A stretch of DNA of 64,000 nt from JABCYV01 sp963696025 (lineage in GTDB: Bacteria; Acidobacteriota; Terriglobia; Terriglobales; Acidobacteriaceae). The DNA is taken from contig CAVOII010000009.1 of NCBI GenBank assembly GCA_963696025.1, forward strand, positions 248,001-312,000, given 5' to 3'. The notes below the pieces were generated by a model that saw only the letters and a program-made list of their open reading frames with translations, ran no database searches and was not told where the DNA came from. Of this stretch, positions 51,517 to 59,380 are shown in pieces (position 1 is the first letter of the stretch; each line of letters opens with the position of its first letter). The position numbers and the translations under genes are program-made.

Positions 51517-51726
51517 CTACCTGATGTGATCTAGCGCTTCATCGACGGCGCCGTCTTCTGGCTTGCACTCGTGCTTGTCGAAATCAGCCTGCAGTTGCTG
51601 CCTGGCTTTGTCGGGGTCATGCACAAACTCCGGGCGTGTCCTGAAGGCCAGTCTGCAGACATCGCAATACGCCAGGCCCGGCGTGCTCCCGATGAGTCTT
51701 GCTATCTTGAGATTGCGGTCTGGCAC
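51517..51726 (-). CDS. Small Cys-pair hypothetical protein
   Basis: 69 residues: MPDRNLKIARLIGSTPGLAY, then CDVCRLAFRTRPEFVHDP and a charged helix with a further Cys (KHECKPED). The CxxC plus HxC could bind zinc. The composition is protein-like and the frame is compact between neighbours. No family recognised; it is convergent with the ABC gene, 4 bp from its stop codon. Confidence 0.55.
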   Translation of the reverse strand: MPDRNLKIARLIGSTPGLAYCDVCRLAFRTRPEFVHDPDKARQQLQADFDKHECKPEDGAVDEALDHIR

Positions 51727-51941
51727 GACTCGATCATGGCAGGCTGTGACTCCTCAGTCAAATTCTTATTAGAGGGGCTCCGCGGGCGAGGACGGCGCAG
51801 CCTGCCAATCCAAGTGAAAAGACAGAAAATTTACATTCCAGTGACGAACTCAGCTAGCGCAATTTGGTAAGGTCTGTGCGCATTCCTTGACGCGGAACGA
51901 AAAACGCGTCGGCACAGCTTCGACGAGTCGGCGGAGAAATC

Positions 51942-53470
51942 ATGAAAAACCTGAAAAAAACTGTCTGGACTCGCCCCCTCTGCAACCTGGCCCTTGCACT
52001 CTCGGCGTTTCTGGTTGCACTCTCGCCTGCGCAGACCAACCCGCAAGGTTGGCCGAGTCACGCCCACGACAGGCAGCATACCGGAATATCGGCGGTGGCG
52101 GCGCAGCCCTTGCACAAGATTCATTGGAGCACGCCGGTCGACTTAGACCCTCAAATCAGCTCTGGCGAGATTCTGATTCATTACGGCTCGCCTCTGGTAA
52201 CGCCATCCAACACCGTGATTGTGCCGGTCAAGACTGGACTAAACCGTTTCCGGGTGGAGGCGCGGAATGGCGCCGACGGCTCTCTGTTGTGGAAGCTGGA
52301 CACTACCTACAGCGTACCCAGTGCCGGTTTCACTCCCAGCTTCGGACCAGCTCTGGCGCCAGGGAAGGTCATCATCCCAAACGAGGGCGGCACGGTTCTG
52401 GTGCGAGATGATCCGACAAGATCCAGGGCAACCTAACCCACATGGTGTTCTATGGCCGCAGGAATTTTGTGGCGGATCCCCAGCCTTACATCAGCAATGT
52501 GAAAATCAACACCCCGATCACGGTCGACAGCAAAGGAAATATTTTCTTTGGTTTTGTGGTACTGGGACCAACTCCGATCGGGCTCCAGAGTGGGCTGGCT
52601 CGCATCGCATCAGACGGAACCGGGTCATGGACGTCGGCAGCGTTTGCCAGTAACGATCCCAACATCACGAAGGTTGATATGAATTGTGCCCCGGCTCTCT
52701 CCGCCGACGAACGGACGTTGTACGTGGGAGTAAACAGTTTCGATTTTGGATTCGGATACCTGCTTGCTCTCGACAGCCAGACGCTGCAGCCCATCAGCCA
52801 AGTGCGATTGATTGACCCATCCACCGGGCTGGATGCCGAAATCCCGGACGAAGGCAGCGCCACTCCCACCGTAGGTCCAGACGGGGATGTGTTTTTTGGC
52901 GTTCTCGAGAATCCATTTCCCGGACACAACGATCGCGGCTGGCTGTTGCATTTCAATGCTGATCTTTCTCAAGTGAAGATTCCGGGTAGCTTTGGTTGGG
53001 ACGACACCGCCTCTGTCGTCGAGGCATCTCTGGTGGCTTCCTACCACGGGACTTCGCAATATCTACTCATGACCAAGTACAACAACTATGCTGGCCTGGG
53101 CGGCGATGGAGTGAACAAGATTGCCATTCTGGATCCCAATAATTCCATGTCTGATCCCATCCTTGGCAACTCAGTCATGAACGAAGTCTTGACCATCAAA
53201 GGTGTCACTCGGGATCGCGACTTCCCAAACTTTCCCGGCGCGGTCCGGGAGTGGTGCATCAACGCGGCGGCCGTGGATCCGGTTACAAAGTCTGTACTGG
53301 CCAACAGCGAAGATGGCAAGTTCTATAGGTGGGATCTCACTACCAACCGTTTTTCGCAAGTGATCAAACTCACCAGCGGAATCGGCGAAGCCTATACTCC
53401 GACCGTCATTGGCAGTGATGGCACTGCGTATGCGATCAATGACGCGGTTCTTTTCGCTGTGGGAAAGTAG
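51942..53470 (+). pseudogene. Secreted PQQ-like beta-propeller protein, frameshifted
   Basis: Two open frames make one protein of about 508 residues. The first (from ATG 51942) has a signal peptide (LALALSAFLVALSPAQ) and propeller strands up to GGTVLVRDD, then runs to a stop at 52434-52436. The second frame continues as DKIQGNLTHMVFYGRRNFV through PITVDSKGNIFFGFVV, TPTVGPDGDVFFGVLE and TPTVIGSDGTAYAI. A one-base deletion near 52408-52420 (GATGATCCGAC) explains the switch. The product would be an outer-surface or periplasmic propeller of the PQQ-like/ASQ-blade type, function unknown. A sequencing error is possible. Confidence 0.8.
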
Positions 53471-53547
53471 CAGCCTGTCGGGGGCCTTTATCCTCTTTCG
53501 AGAGGCACTCTAGCGCGAGCTGATAGCTGAAAGCTTACGGACGACTG

Positions 53548-54771
53548 TTACTGCGTCGATCCCACCGTCTTGACATCCGCTGTGTTGGTCGGAACAGTCG
53601 GTCGGGCGGCGAAGAAGTTGTGATCGTAGAGATTGCGGTACATGTGGCCGGCAATTTCCGCGGCCTTGGGGCCAAAGGTCGGGCGTCCACCCTCCAAGAA
53701 AACTACCACGACGATGCGGCCCACATCAGTATTGGCGTAGGAAGCAAACCATCCGTAGCGTGTGCCGGCCTTGGAACAAGTGCCAGTCTTACCCAGAATT
53801 TCTTCCTCGTTAAAGTTCACCCGCAAGCTGCGGGCGGTTCCGTAGGTCACGGCCCCCGCCATTCCGTCAGAAAGCTCGGGAATCAGCGGAGCGATATCCA
53901 AGCGCCGCTTCACCACCGGTTGAAAACTAGCAATTTCCTCGGGTGTGGTGGGATGCTGCAAATAGTAAAGAGTGCCGCCGTTCGCAATTGCGGAGACCAG
54001 CGCGCCAAGTTGCAGCGGGGTCATGGAAATGCCTTCGCCAAAGGAGCACATCTTGCCTACGCCACCGAGCTTGGAAGGAATCTCCGCATCGGGATACGCC
54101 CCTAGCTGTTCGCCCGGAATGTTGTACCCCGCCATTTCGCCCAGGCCGAATTGGTGGGCATAGTAGCTAACCTTCTCGAAGCCAAGCTGGCGTCCCAAGG
54201 CCTCGAAGTAAGCATTGTTAGAATGGGCTAACGCATTGGTCAGATTCATTCGGCTGCGGCTGCCCAGCCTGATTTCCGTGTCTTTCGTAATCAGGTCCTC
54301 GCTCAACGCAGCCAGAGCCACTGACAGCTTGATGGTGGAGCAGGGCTGTGCGCCGCTCGAAAGCGCCAATTTTTGGTTGACCATGGCCAAAACCCGGCCA
54401 CTAGTCGGCTCGACGGCCACCACGGTGCCATTCATGTTACCAAGAGCATCGATCGCAGCTTCGCGGACGATCGGGTCATCTCCGGTGGTGATGTCTCCCT
54501 CGGTCACATCGTTCATGAACGAACTGGCGGTGAAGTGCTCGTAATAGCGATGACGGCGGCGATGCGCAGCGCTTACTACGCGGGTCGTGTGGGTGCGGCC
54601 GTGAGCCAGCCGGGACATGCGCTTGCGAGCGTGAGGAGTTTCGCTGACCGACTTGGATTTGCGGGCATTCAGCGAACGCGTTGCGACCGTAGCCGCAATT
54701 CCGCTGTGTGCAAGTATCAAGGAAAGAACAAAGACTAGGCCACCGAACGTAGACCTTTTGCGGGACATCAT
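53548..54771 (-). CDS. Penicillin-binding transpeptidase-domain protein
   Basis: About 407 residues from the ATG-ATG at 54771. A signal-anchor (about 10-28) precedes a basic, His/Arg-rich linker and the transpeptidase domain (about 105-390). Active-site motifs: Ser145-x-x-Lys148 (STIK), SNN near 190, and KTG at Lys328 (KTGT). This is the class B PBP/PBP2-type fold without the usual N-terminal dimerisation domain, so it is a short form. It would cross-link peptidoglycan or hydrolyse D-Ala peptides. Monocistronic. Confidence 0.9.
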   Translation of the reverse strand: MMSRKRSTFGGLVFVLSLILAHSGIAATVATRSLNARKSKSVSETPHARKRMSRLAHGRTHTTRVVSAAHRRRHRYYEHFTASSFMNDVTEGDITTGDDPIVREAAIDALGNMNGTVVAVEPTSGRVLAMVNQKLALSSGAQPCSTIKLSVALAALSEDLITKDTEIRLGSRSRMNLTNALAHSNNAYFEALGRQLGFEKVSYYAHQFGLGEMAGYNIPGEQLGAYPDAEIPSKLGGVGKMCSFGEGISMTPLQLGALVSAIANGGTLYYLQHPTTPEEIASFQPVVKRRLDIAPLIPELSDGMAGAVTYGTARSLRVNFNEEEILGKTGTCSKAGTRYGWFASYANTDVGRIVVVVFLEGGRPTFGPKAAEIAGHMYRNLYDHNFFAARPTVPTNTADVKTVGSTQ

Positions 54772-54986
54772 TCCCCTGTGTTTATCCCCAGAGTTCACAC
54801 CAAATACTATGCACGGCACTTGCCAGTGACCGGTTGCCTCCGGCTGGAGTCCGCCAACTATTTGATATTAAGAACTTATCGAAAGGTGCGCAATAGAAAA
54901 GTTATTTTCTGTAAACTTGACGATCTGTCGCGTAATCGCAAGTAACAGCGGTAGTTAGAGCATATTTAGGCGGGTTCACCGACCTT
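54772..54986. other. Spacer upstream of the transpeptidase gene
   Basis: AT-richer non-coding DNA. A TTGACG around 54918 and AT-rich hexamers downstream could form a plus-strand promoter for the leader at 54987, but the match is weak. Confidence 0.35.
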
Positions 54987-55044
54987 AGGTAATGACCACG
55001 CGATTACCTGAAAGATACCTGCTTACAGGGAAAATGTTTTCCCT
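54987..55044 (+). promoter_or_regulatory. Structured leader with tandem stem-loops
   Basis: Three adjacent inverted repeats: AGGTAAT/ATTACCT (54987-55009, 9-base loop), CCTG-CTTA-CAGG (55018-55029) and AGGGAAAA-TG-TTTTCCCT (55027-55044). The last two overlap, so they are mutually exclusive, as in attenuators. A strong GGAGGAG follows at 55049. Confidence 0.4.
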
Positions 55045-55057
55045 TCCCGGAGGAGCA

Positions 55058-55186
55058 ATGCCGAATACAATTTCCTGCCCGGATCGAAAAATACAAAAAC
55101 GACATCCGCGATATATTACAGAGCCTCGTTCCGTCGAAGGCTTGACACGCTTCGTCATTGTGCGGCCCCTGACCGCAGACTGGTAA
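55058..55186 (+). CDS. Possible 42-residue peptide before the HIT gene
   Basis: ATG 55058 follows GGAGGAG by two bases; the peptide starts MPNTISCPDRKIQKRHPRYI and ends RPLTADW. It is basic, with one Cys. The stop codon is 11 bp before the HIT gene, so co-transcription is plausible. No family recognised; the frame also extends back to ATG 54992 through the hairpins. Confidence 0.3.
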   Translation: MPNTISCPDRKIQKRHPRYITEPRSVEGLTRFVIVRPLTADW

Positions 55187-55197
55187 GTGGAAGTGCT

Positions 55198-55539
55198 ATG
55201 AAAGATTGTTTGTTCTGCCGCATCATTAGCGGTGAAATTCCTGCCAAGAAGATTTATGAAGACGAGCACACTTTCGCCTTTGAGGACATCAATCCGCAAG
55301 GCCCAACCCATGTGCTGGTGGTTCCCAAGAAGCACATTCGTGGTTTGAAGGAAGCTTCGCCTGATGATGCGATTGAAATCGGGCGCTGTCATCTAACCGC
55401 GGCACACATTGCACGCCAACGTGGCATCGAGGACAGCTATCGCACCGTGCTCAACGTGGGACCTGGGGCAGGGCAGTCCGTTTTCCACCTGCATGTGCAC
55501 CTGATCGGCGGCCGTAATCTGCAGTGGCCACCTGGATAG
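55198..55539 (+). CDS. HIT-family nucleotide-binding hydrolase (HINT-like)
   Basis: 113 residues, the full length for a bacterial HINT. The zinc-type CLFC (Cys4, Cys7) is at the N-terminus, and the histidine triad is His97-x-His99-x-His101 (FHLHVHLIGG). HINT proteins hydrolyse AMP-linked phosphoramidates such as adenylated lysine or aminoacyl-AMP in the cytoplasm. ATG start 55198. It may be co-transcribed with the possible peptide gene upstream. Confidence 0.95.
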   Translation: MKDCLFCRIISGEIPAKKIYEDEHTFAFEDINPQGPTHVLVVPKKHIRGLKEASPDDAIEIGRCHLTAAHIARQRGIEDSYRTVLNVGPGAGQSVFHLHVHLIGGRNLQWPPG

Positions 55540-55734
55540 AACACTCAGTATGTCTTGTTAGTTGTGCGCATCGGAAACATAGCTCTGGTGGGGAAAGAAT
55601 GGGAGGGCGCGGCTTCAGCCGTGCCGTTAAACCGTCCTTAAGATTTCGAGCTTCAGCCCCTGAGGTTGGGAATCAATCTCGCTTCGGCCATGCCTTTGGA
55701 CTGAGATGTCCAGCTTCAGCCCGATGGCGAAGCC

Positions 55735-56385
55735 TTACCCTGCGGTTTCCTCTTCCGGAGCGCCGTGGCGGCGCAGCAACTGCGGTAGATTCTGCGAAAA
55801 GGCCGAACGTGGCAGCACCATGTCGCAACCCACCTCGTGAGCCTTCTGTTTCAGATCGCCCTGCACGTGGGAAAGAAATCCGATGATCGATGTCCCCTTC
55901 TTCAGCTTACTTTTGAGCTTGGGAATCAGGGTGAGCGGCTTGGCGTTGGCGTTGTTCATGTCGAAGATGATAAGCGAGGGCTTTTCTTCGCCGTTCTGCT
56001 TCATGTGATCGAGAAGATCTTTCTCGTTCTTGCAGAATTCGACCTTCACGTTGAGCTTGCGCGCCGTCTCCTGAATCTTTGCCTGAAAGAATAGGTCATC
56101 GACGAAAGCAAAAATACGGGAATTTGCGTCCTCGCGCTGGGGCAGCGGCTCGGGTTCGGCAGGCGCGTAAGACGGCGCGAAACCGGGGCGGCCGCGTCCG
56201 GGCCTGCTTCCATTATTGCCGCCCTGCGCGGCGCGGTAGCTATGATCCATGGGAGCGGTATAAATGCCGCTCGGTTGCTGGCGATCGCGGCCGCCAGGCT
56301 GCCCGCCGCGGTTGGGCGGACGACGCCCCCGCCGTCGTCTGTTTCTCCCTCCGCTTCCGGAGGGACGTCCGGGTCCTACATTCAT
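55735..56385 (-). CDS. Receiver-like domain protein with Arg/Gly-rich disordered tail
   Basis: 216 residues. The first ~90 are disordered and extremely Gly/Arg/Pro-rich (GSGGRNRRRRGRRPPNRGG), like RNA-binding RGG boxes. The C-terminal ~120 residues form a CheY-like alpha/beta fold (IFAFVDDLFFQAKIQETARKL, then KPSLIIFDMNNANAKPL and GTSIIGFLSHVQGDLKQKAHEVGCDMVL). The DD pair and a strand-3 Asp (FDMN) are in place; the usual Lys before the last strand is not obvious. It is probably an atypical response regulator or RNA-associated protein. Monocistronic. Confidence 0.75.
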   Translation of the reverse strand: MNVGPGRPSGSGGRNRRRRGRRPPNRGGQPGGRDRQQPSGIYTAPMDHSYRAAQGGNNGSRPGRGRPGFAPSYAPAEPEPLPQREDANSRIFAFVDDLFFQAKIQETARKLNVKVEFCKNEKDLLDHMKQNGEEKPSLIIFDMNNANAKPLTLIPKLKSKLKKGTSIIGFLSHVQGDLKQKAHEVGCDMVLPRSAFSQNLPQLLRRHGAPEEETAG

Positions 56386-56703
56386 ATTTTTCTCGTTTTT
56401 TGGTTCAGCATTGAGCCCGCCCGAAGGGGGACTCGATTTTTCTACCTTTGCTACCGCTCTCTGGGTGGTGCCTCGCGTTGCGCACCTGACATGCGTGGAA
56501 ACCCAATGCGGCTGGAAATCACTCGTGAATTATCTTTTTTGTCCGTCAGGCGCCTGGAGCCAGTTGGGCGCGAAGGGCCAGCTAGGGAGCGTGGCCGTTG
56601 GGAACAATCTGAATGGTACCCCCGTGCGGCAGCGAACGCAAGTGCTAACTCGGAGAATTTTGCACAGAAGTAACGGGCGGAGTCACGGCGATGCCGCGGA
56701 CTC
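56386..56703. other. Spacer between the receiver-like and 56704 genes
   Basis: 318 bp without a convincing gene or recognisable element. Overlapping short frames have arginine-rich, non-protein-like composition. Confidence 0.45.
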
Positions 56704-57885
56704 TCACAGTTTGGCATCGCAGCGCCCAGCCAAACGTTTCAGATATTTCCATCGTGGTACCAGGCAGACCTCGACAGTAAAAAGCGTTCCTCCACGCGGC
56801 AGAACCTCCGTCTCGGCTATAAAGACGTGACGGCCGTATTGTAAGGTCTTTTCGGAATAGAAGTTGTCTAGCCATTTGGCATCTTGAGCGCGGCCGAGCA
56901 TTTTGCAAGTGACCCTTCTCTGCAGATCGAGTTCACGGTCCTGGCGTCTCTTCTCGAGGGAATGTATCGTTTCTTCAGAAGGTTCTTCTGATGTAAATAG
57001 GCAATTCCCCGGCAATGGCGGAGCCAATTCGTCAGATTCCTGCAGGTCGTTCAGGATCGACGGTAAACAAGACCATGAGGGCACCACCAGGACCAAAAAG
57101 GCCATGAACGCGACCAAGCCCGCGCCGAGCATCAGCGGCCCCCGCTTCGGTCGTCGGCGAATGGCTTCGACCGGTTTGTCTTTGGGCACGGGCTCATGCT
57201 TGTCTTGGTCTTTCGGCACGGGCTCATCGATCAGACCACCCAAAAATTCCATCATGCCGAACGCATAGGTTTGAAGCAGCTTAAGGGCAACGGTAAGATC
57301 CGGGCTTTCAAGTTGAAACCGAGGATTGAGCTTCCCAGTTTTGTCTAATCCGTCGCTTGCGTGAAAATGCTCCTCGTCCTCTGTTGTTTTGGCCCTCCTG
57401 TATTCGGCGATCTGTTCCCGCAGACGATCAGCTGCTTGCTGAAGTGAACGCGGAACAATGCCCCTCGTTTGGAGCCTGTCGTTGGTATTCAGATCTTTGT
57501 CACCGAGAAGAAATCCGACACTTTCCGCAACGCGATCAAGGAATGCCTCGGAGAAATAGTAGAAAGAAGGGATATCTGCATTGAATTGTTTCTTCAGATC
57601 CTGAAGTCGTTCCATCTGTTGAGGGGAAATCACGTTTCCGGAGGATGTCTCCTGATAGACCTCAAGGACGGTTGCGCAATTGGCACGCCAGCGGCTCCAG
57701 ATCACCGCCAGGGAATCCAGGTCTTTTCGCCATGCCTGGATGCGGCCACGCAATTCACAGGCTCTTTCGGCACGCGGGTCAGCTTTCGGGAACAAATTCT
57801 CGCGCGACCGCAACTTCTGTGCAAAATCTGAGAACTTGCCATCAAGGTCTGAAAGCGTCGTCGCGTCAAAATTCGAATCGGGCAT
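56704..57885 (-). CDS. Membrane-anchored hypothetical protein
   Basis: About 393 residues from ATG 57885, with GGAGGG just upstream. A soluble helical N-terminal region (about 1-245, with heptad-like LRSRENLFPKADPRAERACELRGRI and LQQAADRLREQIAEYRR) is followed by a KP-rich repeat (EPVPKDQDKHEPVPKDKPVE), one transmembrane helix (about 275-295: LMLGAGLVAFMAFLVLVVPSW) and an outside domain with three Cys. No family recognised. The topology suggests a cytoplasmic sensor coupled to a periplasmic domain. Confidence 0.65.
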   Translation of the reverse strand: MPDSNFDATTLSDLDGKFSDFAQKLRSRENLFPKADPRAERACELRGRIQAWRKDLDSLAVIWSRWRANCATVLEVYQETSSGNVISPQQMERLQDLKKQFNADIPSFYYFSEAFLDRVAESVGFLLGDKDLNTNDRLQTRGIVPRSLQQAADRLREQIAEYRRAKTTEDEEHFHASDGLDKTGKLNPRFQLESPDLTVALKLLQTYAFGMMEFLGGLIDEPVPKDQDKHEPVPKDKPVEAIRRRPKRGPLMLGAGLVAFMAFLVLVVPSWSCLPSILNDLQESDELAPPLPGNCLFTSEEPSEETIHSLEKRRQDRELDLQRRVTCKMLGRAQDAKWLDNFYSEKTLQYGRHVFIAETEVLPRGGTLFTVEVCLVPRWKYLKRLAGRCDAKL

Positions 57886-58075
57886 GACCCTCCGCTGCGT
57901 TGCTGCAATGGATGCTCGCGCCGGACTGAGTTTCGCGAGAAGCCCGCCGTGAGGGCGGTCTCTTAATCGCGGGCGCAAGTATAACTGAAAAAGAAAAGAG
58001 GTCGGGCGCGAAGCTTTTCTTTGCAGAGACTAGTACGGGGTGAGGGTTGTCTTCGCGAGGGCCAACAGCTTTTTC

Positions 58076-59330
58076 TTATCCCGCACTCACCTGCCGCGCC
58101 CATTGCATGGCTGACCAATAGGCCTCTGCAACCTCGCTGTCGCTCAGGTGAAGGGCCTTAGCGAGCTCAGCGGCGTTCTGCCAGTCTCCAGATTCTCGCG
58201 CCAGCATGAGTTGGTAGAGCGGCCGCAGCGGCGTGACCCCGCCAAGCAATAGCGCCTTAGTCTGCTGGTCGATCGGGACTCGCTCCAGCACGTCGGCCAT
58301 GGGGGAGATCAAGGATCGCGTCCATCATCGAGAGCAAGCCCAGGAGAAACAAGTCGGAGTCCCCGTGCTGGACTTTGGGTGAAAGCTGTTCGCAAAAGCG
58401 CGCACGCACCAGAGCTGACAGCACCAGCTCGGTCGACTTACCTTGTCCAGCCGCAAGCGTGACCACCAGCCGTACCCAGCGCCTGACTTCGCTCTCTCCC
58501 AGCATGGCCAGCGCGTGCCGCACCGAGTGGATCTCATTGGCAAAGCCGAAGACGGCGGAGTTCAGGTAACGCAGCAGGCGGTAACAAAGCGAAGCTTCGC
58601 TCTTGATGGCATCTTCAATCTCCCGCGAATCCACTTCCGGTTTGGAGACAGTTTGCAGCATGCGCACATAGTTAATCCGATTGGCGGGAACTTCGTGGGC
58701 GGCGAGCACTTCCGGCCGGCGGAAGAAGTAGCCCTGGAAATACACAAAGCCCGCCTTCGAAGCGGCGACAAACTCTTCCCGCGTTTCCACTTTTTCCGCC
58801 AACATGCGGCAGCGCCAGGGTCGTAGCGGTTGATAATCGCGGCGCGTTCCGCGGGCGTCGTGCATTTCAGGTCCACCTTGATGATGTCAGCCACATCGGT
58901 GAGCGGCTCGCGCGGATCGTCGATGGTGAAGTCATCGAGCGCGATCATGTATCCGGCTTCCTTCAAGCGCTGGCACGCGGCCATCACCAGATCGTCGGGC
59001 GGTACGGTCTCCAGAATTTCAACCACGGTTTGATTCGACGGAACCAGCGTGATGTAGTCCTTCAGCAGCATCTCGCGAGTGCAATTGATAAAGGCGCGGC
59101 GGCCATCACAATAGGACGTCGAGCCCCATGAGCATGGAAGTGTCCAGGGTGCTGCGCGATGCGGCCTCGGGATCAGGGCTGCGGAAAAGGTTCTCTACTC
59201 CATCGCGGAAGAGCAGTTCATAGCCAAAGACCTTTTCGTCTTTGGTGAGGATGGGTTGGCGGGCGACAAAGAGGGTCGCGGAATCAGGTTTGGCTTCTCC
59301 GGGCGCGGGTGCAGGGCTAGAGCGGTCACC
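58076..59330 (-). pseudogene. EAL-HDOD (YuxH/CdgJ-type) signalling protein, broken by indels
   Basis: Joined across frames, the region encodes a protein of about 410 residues. It begins FVARQPILTKDEKVFGYELLFRDG and goes on to MIALDDFTIDDP, IIKVDLK, MLAEKVETREEF, FQGYFFRRPEVL (EAL part), then the HDOD part (LCYRLLRYLNSAVFGF, HALAMLGESEVRRWV) and ends MQWARQVSAG. Single-base shifts are needed near 59108-59113, 58811-58822 and in the G5 run at 58301-58305. The start codon is unclear: no ATG is found before a stop codon. The EAL motif is degenerate (FGYELL), as usual for this class, so it was probably a signalling scaffold rather than a phosphodiesterase. Confidence 0.8.
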
Positions 59331-59380
59331 CTTACGCTATCGGCAGAATGGGCGGAAGCGTTACTTGACGACCCGACGCC

